A DNA stretch of 23,652 nt from Sphingobacteriaceae bacterium. GTDB taxonomy: Bacteria; Bacteroidota; Bacteroidia; B-17B0; Aurantibacillaceae. Each line of letters begins with the position of its first letter. The stretch's first letter is position 1. Under the pieces are notes generated by a model. It saw only the letters and a program-made list of their open reading frames with translations. It did no database searches and had not been told where the DNA came from. A program made the translations under genes and the position numbers. Where the stretch lies: assembly GCA_023251695.1 (NCBI GenBank), contig JAHEYE010000030.1:2500-26151 (forward strand), written 5' to 3'. Positions 7,695 to 15,237 of the stretch are shown here, in pieces.

Positions 7695-8618
7695 TTAGTC
7701 GTTGCTGATATAATCTTTACTATAATAAACTCCTTTTTGTTCTTTGCCTAATTGTAAAATAATATCGTTGGCTAAACTACTGGCGCCGAAACGGAACCAT
7801 TCGTTGCTCAGCCATTTGTTTCCTAATGTTTCGTGTAACATTACTAAATATTGTAAAGCGCCTTTTGCACTTGAAATTCCTCCTGCAGGTTTCATGCCAA
7901 CCATTTTTCCGGTTTTGTGATAATAATCGTTTATCGCTTGTAACATTACTAGAGTGACAGGCATGGTTGCAGCAGGCTGAATTTTTCCTGTTGAGGTTTT
8001 TATAAAATCAGCCCCTGCTAAAATAGCTATGTCGGAAGCTTTACGTACATTATCTAAAGTGGAGAGTTCTCCTGTTTCCAAAATAACTTTTAATCTGGCT
8101 TTACCACAAGCTTCTTTAATGGCAGCAATTTCATCAAACACAAAGTTGTAATTGCCTTCTAAAAATTCACCTCTGCTAATTACCATATCCACTTCATCGG
8201 CTCCATCATTAACGGCTAATTTAGTATCGCTTAATTTTATTTCTAAAGTCGAATTCCCACTCGGGAAAGCTGTTGCCACGGAAGCCACTTTCACACCTGA
8301 ATTTCCTAATGCTTTTTTTGCAACCTTCACAAAAGTAGGATAAACACAAACGGCCGCCACAGTCGGCAAACCTTTTATGTCATCAGCCGGATGCATGGCT
8401 TTGTAACACATTTGTTTTACTTTGCCTTCAGTATCTTTTCCTTCAAGAGTCGTTAAATCAATCATATTCAAAGCCAGTTTTAAGCCTTGAATTTTACTTT
8501 GTTTTTTTATGCTGCGGGAGTTAAAACGGGCTATTCGCTCTTCAATTCCAACCTGATCAACCGAGGGACTATTATTAAATTCCATTTCGCTATAAAAATA
8601 ATTCTTTTTTTGCTTCAT
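7695..8618 (-). CDS. deoC: Deoxyribose-phosphate aldolase
   Basis: A 307-residue class I aldolase that converts 2-deoxy-D-ribose 5-phosphate to glyceraldehyde 3-phosphate and acetaldehyde in deoxynucleoside catabolism. The Schiff-base Lys207 sits in DFIKTSTGKI and the second lysine, Lys243, in GMKPAGGISS. NDGADEVDMVIS (137-148) carries the conserved Asp, and VCVYP (90-94) is the typical second strand. The first ~45 residues form an N-terminal extension. The ATG at 8618 gives MKQKKNYFYS; a second ATG 11 codons on (MEFNNS) is possible. It heads a minus-strand run with aldehyde dehydrogenase and holA. The start is only 24 bp from the divergent cysC start, so its promoter probably lies partly within cysC. 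Confidence 0.92.
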   Translation of the reverse strand: MKQKKNYFYSEMEFNNSPSVDQVGIEERIARFNSRSIKKQSKIQGLKLALNMIDLTTLEGKDTEGKVKQMCYKAMHPADDIKGLPTVAAVCVYPTFVKVAKKALGNSGVKVASVATAFPSGNSTLEIKLSDTKLAVNDGADEVDMVISRGEFLEGNYNFVFDEIAAIKEACGKARLKVILETGELSTLDNVRKASDIAILAGADFIKTSTGKIQPAATMPVTLVMLQAINDYYHKTGKMVGMKPAGGISSAKGALQYLVMLHETLGNKWLSNEWFRFGASSLANDIILQLGKEQKGVYYSKDYISND

Positions 8619-8642
8619 TAAGCTTAAATTTATTGAATAATT

Positions 8643-9170
8643 ATGTCAGCATTTACACCGGTAGTTTTATGGATGACGGGCCTCTCAGGCGCCGGAAAAT
8701 CAACCATTGCTTTTGCCCTCGAGAAAAAATTGCAGAGCGAAAATGTGTTATGTGAAGTTTTGGATGGGGATGTATTAAGAAATGGCATCAATAAAGGACT
8801 GGGATTTACCGAAGCCGACCGCTACGAAAACATCCGTCGCACCGCCGAAATAGCTAAACTGCTATGCTCCAACAACTTTATTGTTATTTGCAGTTTAATT
8901 ACACCGACTAACGATTTGCGCGACATAGCTAAATCAATTTTGGGAGATAAATTTAAGCTCGTTCATATCGCAACTTCGCTTGAAATTTGCAAAAAACGTG
9001 ATGTAAAAGGTTTGTACGGTAAGGCTTTAAAGGGTGAAATTCCCAACTTTACAGGAATATCTGCCCCTTTTGATGCGCCTGAAAAAGCTCATTTTATTAT
9101 TGATACACAAAACCAGTCGGAAAACCAGAGCGTTGAGGCGCTTTATGCTTTTTTAAGAGATTTACATTAA
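8643..9170 (+). CDS. cysC: Adenylyl-sulfate kinase
   Basis: A 175-residue APS kinase that makes PAPS from APS and ATP for sulfate assimilation or sulfation. The P-loop is GLSGAGKST (13-21), followed by the substrate-binding segment DGDVLRNGINKGLGFTEADR and NIRRTAEIAKLL. KGLYGKALKGEIPNFTGISAPFDAPEKAH is the typical lid and C-terminal region. The usual SPYRxxRD segment is altered to TPTNDLRD, a modest departure from the consensus. cysD/N/H are not in the window, so it is unclear whether it serves cysteine synthesis or sulfated products. It starts 24 bp from the divergent deoC start and may be co-transcribed with the acyltransferase-like gene downstream. Confidence 0.93.
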   Translation: MSAFTPVVLWMTGLSGAGKSTIAFALEKKLQSENVLCEVLDGDVLRNGINKGLGFTEADRYENIRRTAEIAKLLCSNNFIVICSLITPTNDLRDIAKSILGDKFKLVHIATSLEICKKRDVKGLYGKALKGEIPNFTGISAPFDAPEKAHFIIDTQNQSENQSVEALYAFLRDLH

Positions 9171-9256
9171 GTGGAGTCTGAATACTTGGTAATTTTATAG
9201 GAATGTTTTTTTGCAAACATATTGAGAAACTGATTCATTACCAAAGCAAAGGTAAG

Positions 9257-10462
9257 ATGGAAGACCAGTTGAGTTTTGTTATTTTTGATTCGGCTAAAGA
9301 AGTGGAAAAAGGTCATTGGAACGAAGTGCTTCAGGATCGGAATTTATTTTTGGATTTAAAATATCTCACTACGCTAGATGCGATTGCTCCTAAAAACTTC
9401 CAGCCCCGTTACATTATTATTTATAAGCATACACTGCCTTTTGCAATTGCTTATTTTCAGGTGATAGATTTTCAGGCCGGTGTTTTTGGTGAATTATTAG
9501 AAAGCAAAATCAACACCGTAAAATCAAATAGCGCTAAATTATTTGAGAATTACATTGGTAATAATAAGGAAGAAGTACTGATGCGTTTATTAACCTGCGG
9601 GAATAATTTTGTAAGCGGTGAGCATGCTTTTTTATTTAAAGATAAATTACCGAAGCAGGAAGAATTTAAAGTTATTGAAGATTTAATTGAGCGTTTAGGA
9701 AGTAAAGAAAAGTTACGTGGAAAAGTTTCGGCGGTAATGGTAAAAGATTTTGAATCGCCTGTATTGCAAAGAGCCAAATGTTTTTTTGATCGTGACAAAT
9801 ACATTGAATTTAGTGTAGAGCCAAACATGGTAGTGGATATTCCTAAAAATGTTAATTCGGTGAGTGAATATGTTGCTTTGTTCTCAAAAAAATACCGCAA
9901 CCGCGCCAAGGGAATTTTAAAAAACGCGGCCAGCCTTGAAGTAAAAACACTTAGCGAAGAAGAACTAAAAAAAGAAAATAAAAACATTTACAAATTATAC
10001 GAGCAGGTGTTTAGTAACGCCAAATTTAAATTAGTAAAATTACCTGAAAATTATTTTTTGGACTGTAAGCGTAATTTCCCAGACAAATTTACGGTAACCG
10101 CATTTTACTATAATAATAAAATGGTAGCTTTTACTTCCGGAATTGATTTAAGCGAAAGTTTATTGGAAGCACATTATATTGGTTTTGATTATGAACTCAA
10201 CAAGGAAATTGATTTGTATCAAAATATTTTATATAATTTTTTGGAGCAGGCGATTGTCTTGAAAAAATCACGTTTAAATTTGGGACGAACTGCAGGTGAA
10301 ATTAAAAGTACAATTGGTGCGCACGCACAGGAGTTAACCTGCTACGTTAAGCCACAAAACACAGTTTCCCGTTTGGTATTAAAACCATTTATTTCTTTCC
10401 TTCAGCCTAATGATTGGGTACCCAGAAATCCTTTTAAAGAGGAATCTTTGAGTATTAGTTAG
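9257..10462 (+). CDS. FemAB/GNAT-like N-acyltransferase, peptidogalycan type
   Basis: About 401 residues; an earlier in-frame ATG at 9203 would add 18 residues (MFFCKHIEKLIH...). I prefer ATG 9257, preceded by AAAGGTAAG, because the protein then opens with a strand and HWNEVLQDRNLFLDLKYL, as in relatives. The C-terminal half has the acyltransferase pattern: YVALFSKKYRNRAKGILKNA, KLYEQVFSNAKFKLVKLPENYF, FTVTAFYYNNKMVAF, LEAHYIGFDYELNKEIDLYQNILYNFLEQAI, and LNLGRTAGEIKSTIGA. The fold resembles FemAB-like and BioF2-like proteins that transfer acyl or aminoacyl groups in cell-wall or surface-glycan assembly. Substrate unknown. No signal peptide or membrane segment is seen. The position after cysC suggests nothing specific. 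Fold assignment is moderately sure; activity is inferred. Confidence 0.65.
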   Translation: MEDQLSFVIFDSAKEVEKGHWNEVLQDRNLFLDLKYLTTLDAIAPKNFQPRYIIIYKHTLPFAIAYFQVIDFQAGVFGELLESKINTVKSNSAKLFENYIGNNKEEVLMRLLTCGNNFVSGEHAFLFKDKLPKQEEFKVIEDLIERLGSKEKLRGKVSAVMVKDFESPVLQRAKCFFDRDKYIEFSVEPNMVVDIPKNVNSVSEYVALFSKKYRNRAKGILKNAASLEVKTLSEEELKKENKNIYKLYEQVFSNAKFKLVKLPENYFLDCKRNFPDKFTVTAFYYNNKMVAFTSGIDLSESLLEAHYIGFDYELNKEIDLYQNILYNFLEQAIVLKKSRLNLGRTAGEIKSTIGAHAQELTCYVKPQNTVSRLVLKPFISFLQPNDWVPRNPFKEESLSIS

Positions 10463-10515
10463 ATTTTAAATGAAAGTTTAACCAACCTTTCAAGTAAATA
10501 AACGTACTGTATAGC

Positions 10516-12210
10516 ATGAGAAACACTTTACTTACATCATTAATAGTTTTTGCAGTTGCGTTTATGCATTCTCAAAACCCTAACTTCGTTTGGGCTTCCC
10601 AGGTAAGCGGTAATGGGTGTAGCAATATTGGTGTTTCTATTAAAACAGATGCTCTTGGTAATGTTTACTCTACAGGTACATTTGATACTATTACTGATTT
10701 TGATCCGGGACCGGGCACGTATACTTTAGCCTCTTCGGGCTACACTGATATTTACATAAGTAAATTGGACGCTTCAGGTAATTTCGTTTGGGCAGGGCAA
10801 ATGGGAGGGACTTTTGTAGAATATACTTCAGGGATTTTTATAGACAATTTGAGTAATGTATATACCACGGGATATTTTTACAGTAGTGTTGGAGATTTTG
10901 ATCCAGGGTCCGGAACTTATACATTAGGAATGACAGGTTTTGGCAACGGTTTTATTTCAAAAGCCAATTCTGCCGGAAACTTTGTTTGGGCAAAAGGGTT
11001 TTCCGGAGGCCGAGTATTTTCACATTCAATTTTTGTTGACGCTTTTGGTTCAGTTATAACTTGTGGAACTTTCAAAGACACTGTAGATTTTGACCCTGGT
11101 CCTGCAACATTCACATTGGCATCGGTTGGATCTTCCTTCAATGGGTTTATTTCTAAGTTGGATGCTAGTGGTAATTTCATTTGGGTAGAGCAAATTAAAG
11201 GAACAACTTCAAGTTCTATGAAATCTATTGTAACGGATGGAATTGGTAATTTCTATTGTACAGGTATTTTTGAGGGAACTTGTGATTTTGATCCTGGTGC
11301 AGGCACTTACAATATGACAGTAGGAACGTTTAAGGACCAATTTATTTTAAAACTAGATGCTAGCGGAAATTTTCTTTGGGCTAAACAAATCGGCGGCGGC
11401 TTAGGAATTGTCGATCCATCTTCTATTGGAATTGATGCGTCAAATAATATTTTTACGGCAGGTAGTTTTAATACTACTGCTGATTTTGATCCGGGAGCAC
11501 CCGTATATAATTTGGTTGCAGGTCCATCTTTTGATGAGTATGTATTAAAATTAGATGGTTCTGGAAATTTCGCTTGGGCCAAACAAATAAGGGGTATAGG
11601 AAGAGCAATGGATATAGATATGAGCGGTGATATTTATACCACTGGAACTTTTGACGACACAACTGACTTTGATCCTGGCATTGGCACTTACACATTATGT
11701 CCAAATGGAAATATTAAGACAGATATTTTTATTTCAAAACTCGATAACTCAGGAAATTTTCTTTGGGCTAAACAACTTGGAGATACTTCATGGGATGAAG
11801 GGTATGGAATTGATGTTGATTTGAATTTAAACGTATATACCACTGGATATTTCAGATTAACTCCTGATTTTGATCCGGGACCTGGAACATATACTTTAAC
11901 CGGATTAGGGGGAAAGGATGCCTTCGTACATAAAATGTGTCAGGTTTCATGTGCTACCGGAATTGAGGAAAGTGTTAAAGAAAATAGTTTTGTTATATAT
12001 CCTAATCCGGCTTCAAATAATTTATTTATTTCGATGGAAGAAGATTTCAATAATTCAGAGATCGAAATAATAAATTACCTAGGGCAAAGTGTGTTTAAGG
12101 ATAAGTTTAGAGGCAATCTGGATATTTCAAATCTTACCGATGGAATTTATACCTTGCAGGTAATTTCAAAAAACAGCATTGCTCATAAGCAATTTGTTAT
12201 CGTAAAGTAA
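10516..12210 (+). CDS. Secreted SBBP-repeat protein with T9SS sorting domain
   Basis: A 564-residue surface protein. Residues 1-20 are a signal peptide (cleavage after HSQ). Residues about 40-475 hold seven near-equal repeats. Each has an xVYTTGTF-like strand, then DFDPGxGTYTL, then F/YISKLDxSGNFxWAKQ. The DFDPG starts are at residues 61, 127, 191, 257, 323, 384 and 451, spaced 61-67. These are SBBP-type (beta-propeller-related) repeats; seven units suggest a seven-bladed propeller (inference). The Asp-rich turn could bind calcium. Residues about 490-564 are a type A T9SS tail with FVIYPNPASNNLFI, IINYLGQSVF and LTDGIYTLQVIS. No catalytic motif is seen. The stop TAA abuts the stop of the converging DUF983 gene with no gap. 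Confidence 0.88.
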   Translation: MRNTLLTSLIVFAVAFMHSQNPNFVWASQVSGNGCSNIGVSIKTDALGNVYSTGTFDTITDFDPGPGTYTLASSGYTDIYISKLDASGNFVWAGQMGGTFVEYTSGIFIDNLSNVYTTGYFYSSVGDFDPGSGTYTLGMTGFGNGFISKANSAGNFVWAKGFSGGRVFSHSIFVDAFGSVITCGTFKDTVDFDPGPATFTLASVGSSFNGFISKLDASGNFIWVEQIKGTTSSSMKSIVTDGIGNFYCTGIFEGTCDFDPGAGTYNMTVGTFKDQFILKLDASGNFLWAKQIGGGLGIVDPSSIGIDASNNIFTAGSFNTTADFDPGAPVYNLVAGPSFDEYVLKLDGSGNFAWAKQIRGIGRAMDIDMSGDIYTTGTFDDTTDFDPGIGTYTLCPNGNIKTDIFISKLDNSGNFLWAKQLGDTSWDEGYGIDVDLNLNVYTTGYFRLTPDFDPGPGTYTLTGLGGKDAFVHKMCQVSCATGIEESVKENSFVIYPNPASNNLFISMEEDFNNSEIEIINYLGQSVFKDKFRGNLDISNLTDGIYTLQVISKNSIAHKQFVIVK

Positions 12211-12588
12211 TTACCGATTTAACTCCTTATCATACCTCACAAAAATATTGATCCAAATCAATCGTGAGAGCCAAAAATTTAAGGGAAATAAGATCAGAAC
12301 ACTTCCTAAAAAAATAAAAAGGAAATAAAGTATATCCATATCAAATAACACAACCATAATTAAAAACAAACCGATCCCGAGTCCGATGTTCATCGCGTAA
12401 CTCACATACATCGCACCGAGATAATAGCCGCTTTCTTTTTCAAAATCCTCATTGCATACTACACAATGGTCGTACATTTTACCAAGCTGAGAAAAACTGT
12501 AAGGATGTTTGCTTTTAAAAAAAGGACCTTTATGGCAGTGCGGGCATTTATTGGTTAAGATACTGTATAGCTTAGTGTCTTTGAACAT
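12211..12588 (-). CDS. DUF983 family membrane protein
   Basis: A 125-residue protein with two CxxC pairs (CPHC at about 15-18; CVVC at about 42-45), probably a zinc ribbon. Two transmembrane helices follow (about 57-82, MYVSYAMNIGLGIGLFLIMVVL; about 86-112, LYFLFIFLGSVLILFPLNFWLSR). The start (KCPHCHKGPFF) and GYYLGAMYVSYAMN match DUF983, a family without established biochemical function. It is the last gene of a minus-strand run behind the rhodanese protein, separated by a 70-bp palindrome. Its stop is directly adjacent to the opposing SBBP gene stop (TAATTA). Confidence 0.85.
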   Translation of the reverse strand: MFKDTKLYSILTNKCPHCHKGPFFKSKHPYSFSQLGKMYDHCVVCNEDFEKESGYYLGAMYVSYAMNIGLGIGLFLIMVVLFDMDILYFLFIFLGSVLILFPLNFWLSRLIWINIFVRYDKELNR

Positions 12589-12599
12589 GAGGTAATTTA

Positions 12600-12669
12600 G
12601 CCACTAAAACTCCAAAATGCTAAATTTCACTAAACTTAGTGGGGTTTTGTGCTTTAGTGTTTTTGTGGC
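12600..12669. repeat. 70-bp imperfect palindrome between rhodanese and DUF983 genes
   Basis: Two 34-base arms surround a 2-base centre. The outer ends are GCCAC (12600-12604) and GTGGC (12665-12669); the inner end is CACTAA/TTAGTG. By my alignment about 24 of 34 positions pair. The element starts 11 bases before the DUF983 ATG and ends 2 bases from the rhodanese-gene stop, so it lies within the presumed transcript. From memory, CACTAAA-rich intergenic palindromes are frequent in Bacteroidota; that was not checked. Confidence 0.65.
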
Positions 12670-12671
12670 GA

Positions 12672-14072
12672 TTAGGATTTAGAACAAGTACTGATTTCAG
12701 TCAGCGGTGCATTAGTTTTACTTATGGCAGCAAAACCTCCGGCAATATCCATTAACTTCTCAAAGCCGCGTGATTTTAAAATAGAAGCGGCAATCATGCT
12801 GCGGTAACCGCCTGCGCAATGAATGTGGTATTCCTTGTTTTTATCAATGGTATCTGTCCATTCATTAATAAAATCCAAAGGTTTGTTCGGTACATTTTTA
12901 ATGTGCTGATTATCGTACTCACCCGGCTTGCGTACATCCAGAATGCTAATGCCATTATTTATTTTTCCTGCAAACTCTTCGGCGCTAACTGATTTGATTG
13001 ATGCAATTTCTTTTCCTGCATTTTTCCAGGCCTCAATGCCACCTTTTAAATACCCTAAACAATTATCATAACCAACTCTGCTCAAACGCATCACCACTTC
13101 CTCTTCACGTCCCTGTGGCGCAACCAAAACTATTTTTTGTTTTAAATCAGTAATCAAGGCACCAACCCAAGGGGCAAATTGCCCGTCGATACCAATGAAA
13201 ATAGAATTCGGAATATGTTCTTGAGCAAATTCCTGAGGTTTGCGTACATCTAAAATCAAAACATCATCCTCATCTGCCAATGTTTCAAATTCGTTTGCCG
13301 GCAATGCTTTACTGCCTTGTTCCATCACCGCATCAAAAGCAGAATATCCATTTTTATTTAAGGCAGCGTTCTTCGCAAAATATTGTGGCGGTGGTATAAT
13401 ACCCGTAGTTAATTCGGTCACAAATTCTTTTTTCGAATTCATAACCAAAGCATAATTTTTTTGTTTCTGATTTCCTAAAGTATCAAATGTTTCCTTGCTC
13501 ATGTTTTTTCCGCAAGCAGAACCTGCGCCGTGAGCCGGATATACAATCACATCATCAGGCAATGATTTGATTTTGTTTTGTAACGAATCAAATAACATAC
13601 CAGCTAAATCTTCCTGCGTTAAGTCACTTTTAATGGCTAAATCCGGACGGCCTACATCACCAATAAATAAAGTATCACCACTGAAAATGCAATATGGCTT
13701 TTTGTTTTCATCCAATAATAAATAAGTTGTCGATTCTAAAGTGTGCCCAGGTGTATGTAAAACTTTAAGTGTAAGATCCCCGATTTTAAATTCTTCACCA
13801 TCTTTTGCCACGTAACTTTCGTAATCGGTTTTCGCGTTCGGACCAAAAACGATTTTAGCACCTGTTTTTTTTGCAAGATCAACATGTCCCGAAACGAAAT
13901 CGGCATGAAAATGTGTTTCGAAAATGTATTTTATTTTCACACCATCTTTTTCAGCGCGTGAAGTATAAGGTTGGGTTTCGCGAAGCGGATCAATGATTGC
14001 GGCTTCTTTTCCTGATCGGATATAATAAGCGCCTTGCGCTAAACATCCGGTATAGATCTGTTCTACGTGCAT
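12672..14072 (-). CDS. Metallo-beta-lactamase fold protein with two rhodanese domains
   Basis: A 466-residue cytosolic protein. Residues 1-205 are an ETHE1/persulfide-dioxygenase-like MBL domain: THFHADF (His54, His56, Asp58), TPGH (His110), SGDTLF (Asp133) and YPAHGAGSACGKNMS (His181). Rhodanese 1 (about 262-352) keeps LDVRKPQEF and GGIEAWK, but its active-site loop reads VAPQGREEE without Cys, so it is likely catalytically inactive. Rhodanese 2 (about 365-455) has LDVRKPGEY and the HCAGGYRS loop with Cys419, so it can carry persulfide. The family oxidises glutathione or low-molecular-weight persulfides to sulfite. The gene lies 6 bases after the TauE/SafE exporter stop, which fits sulfite or sulfur-oxyanion export. 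Function is inferred from family and context. Confidence 0.9.
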   Translation of the reverse strand: MHVEQIYTGCLAQGAYYIRSGKEAAIIDPLRETQPYTSRAEKDGVKIKYIFETHFHADFVSGHVDLAKKTGAKIVFGPNAKTDYESYVAKDGEEFKIGDLTLKVLHTPGHTLESTTYLLLDENKKPYCIFSGDTLFIGDVGRPDLAIKSDLTQEDLAGMLFDSLQNKIKSLPDDVIVYPAHGAGSACGKNMSKETFDTLGNQKQKNYALVMNSKKEFVTELTTGIIPPPQYFAKNAALNKNGYSAFDAVMEQGSKALPANEFETLADEDDVLILDVRKPQEFAQEHIPNSIFIGIDGQFAPWVGALITDLKQKIVLVAPQGREEEVVMRLSRVGYDNCLGYLKGGIEAWKNAGKEIASIKSVSAEEFAGKINNGISILDVRKPGEYDNQHIKNVPNKPLDFINEWTDTIDKNKEYHIHCAGGYRSMIAASILKSRGFEKLMDIAGGFAAISKTNAPLTEISTCSKS

Positions 14073-14078
14073 GGGGGA

Positions 14079-14894
14079 CTATAATAAAAAGAGTTCTTTA
14101 ACTATTACAAAGATACCTACAATAAGGGTAAACCACCCGAAAGCGGGCTTCAGTTTATTAGCTGAAATTTTCACTGAAATGATATTCCCAACCAATATGC
14201 CGGCTATGCAAATACCTGAGGCCATCAATAAAACCGTCCAATTTATGCTTAAATGACCTAAATTTCCTGTAAAACCTACCAACGAATTAATAGCAATGAT
14301 ACAAAGTGAGGTTCCAATCGACTTTTTTACAGGAACCCTTATAAAAAACAGTAAAACGGGCACAATAATAAAGCCTCCGCCGGCACCAACAAAACCTGTT
14401 AAAAAACCAACTAAAATGGCCAGTAAAATAACAAAGTAGATACGGATGGGAGATTTCGAAAACTCCTCCCACATGGCATCATTACGGTAGTTTACTTTTT
14501 GTTTTTTTATCATGCTATACGAGGAAGAAAGTATCAAAACAGCAAAAACCAACATAATGAAAAGCTGCTTTGTAACGGCATAATTACCTATAGTAAAAAA
14601 CTCGTTTGGCAGTCCCGGTATAAGATATTTCCTTACTAAAAAAACAGTAATTAACGAGGGTACAGCAAATTGCAAAAGAGACTCAAAACTGATATCGCCT
14701 CTTTTGATAAAAGCAAAACCCCCAATAAGGGAAGTGAGGCCCACAATAAATAAAGAATAACCGGTTGCTACCTCGGCAGGATAGTGCATTAGATAAACCA
14801 AAACGGGTACACTTAGTATAGAACCACCACCACCAATTAATCCCAAAATAAGGCCAATGAGTAAAAATAATCCGTATGCAATTATGGTTTCCAG
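14079..14894 (-). CDS. TauE/SafE family sulfur-compound exporter, non-ATG start
   Basis: About 271 residues and eight or so membrane helices in two related halves: GLILGLIGGGGSILSVPVLV at the start and GFVGAGGGFIIVPVLL later, followed by ATGYSLF and IGTSLCI. This repeated G-rich motif defines the TauE/SafE (DUF81) permeases. The first helix requires an N-terminus upstream of the TTG at 14846, which would cut it off. In that frame the codons back to a stop (14919-14921) contain no ATG, GTG or TTG. I use CTG at 14894 (then ETIIAYGLFLLIGLIL); ATT at 14897 or GTT at 14918 are less likely. It is co-directional with the persulfide-type rhodanese protein. The start is uncertain, the family is secure. 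Confidence 0.82.
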   Translation of the reverse strand: METIIAYGLFLLIGLILGLIGGGGSILSVPVLVYLMHYPAEVATGYSLFIVGLTSLIGGFAFIKRGDISFESLLQFAVPSLITVFLVRKYLIPGLPNEFFTIGNYAVTKQLFIMLVFAVLILSSSYSMIKKQKVNYRNDAMWEEFSKSPIRIYFVILLAILVGFLTGFVGAGGGFIIVPVLLFFIRVPVKKSIGTSLCIIAINSLVGFTGNLGHLSINWTVLLMASGICIAGILVGNIISVKISANKLKPAFGWFTLIVGIFVIVKELFLL

Positions 14895-14997
14895 AATAGA
14901 AGAAGTATGTTGACAAACTTAAGCATTTATCATATTATTTTAAGGGAACAAATGTTATAATAATTTGCAAAAAAGCCTTATTTTAGTAAGTCGTTGT

Positions 14998-15237
14998 ATG
15001 AAAATCGGAGTTAAGATTACCGTTACTTTTTTTGCTATTGCCTTCCTTTCCATGTTGGTTATCGGGGTTATTAGTTACAAGCGCACTAAAAGCTCTTTTG
15101 AAAAACAATCTTTCGAAAAATTGACCACTGTACGCGAAATGAAAGCAAATCAGATTCAGGATTATTTCAATGGAACTTTTGCAGTACTCCAACAAATAGA
15201 CGATGTGTGTAATTGGAATAAAAGCATAAACAATTAA
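14998..15237 (+). CDS. Truncated N-terminus of a membrane sensor protein
   Basis: A 79-residue ORF beginning MKIGVKITVTF with one transmembrane helix (about 8-28, TFFAIAFLSMLVIGVISY). SFEKQSFEKLTTVREMKANQIQDYF follows, a segment typical of the start of the periplasmic sensing domain in histidine kinases and chemoreceptors. The protein then stops at SINN, with no rest of the sensing domain, HAMP or output domain. The TAA stop (15235-15237) overlaps the probable ATT start of the next gene as ATTAA. It is either a gene remnant or a small membrane protein retained as partner or translational leader of the phosphatase downstream. An upstream in-frame TTG (14965) is not preferred. I favour remnant. 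Confidence 0.5.
   Translation: MKIGVKITVTFFAIAFLSMLVIGVISYKRTKSSFEKQSFEKLTTVREMKANQIQDYFNGTFAVLQQIDDVCNWNKSINN

Noticed and set aside
9203..9256. 18-residue N-terminal extension of the acyltransferase-like protein
   Set aside because: The downstream ATG with a purine-rich leader fits the family start better; the earlier start is kept only as an alternative.
10690..11900. Direct repeats as a possible CRISPR or tandem array
   Set aside because: They are degenerate protein-coding SBBP units in a continuous reading frame, not identical repeats with spacers.
14683..14916. Minus-strand ORF in another frame over the TauE start, with an ATG
   Set aside because: It would read as a Trp/Phe/Cys-rich, low-complexity peptide; the TauE frame carries the conserved family motifs, so this is a shadow.
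14950..14967. TATAAT box (14956-14961) as promoter of the sensor fragment
   Set aside because: No matching upstream element at proper distance, and AT-rich spacers give such hits by chance.
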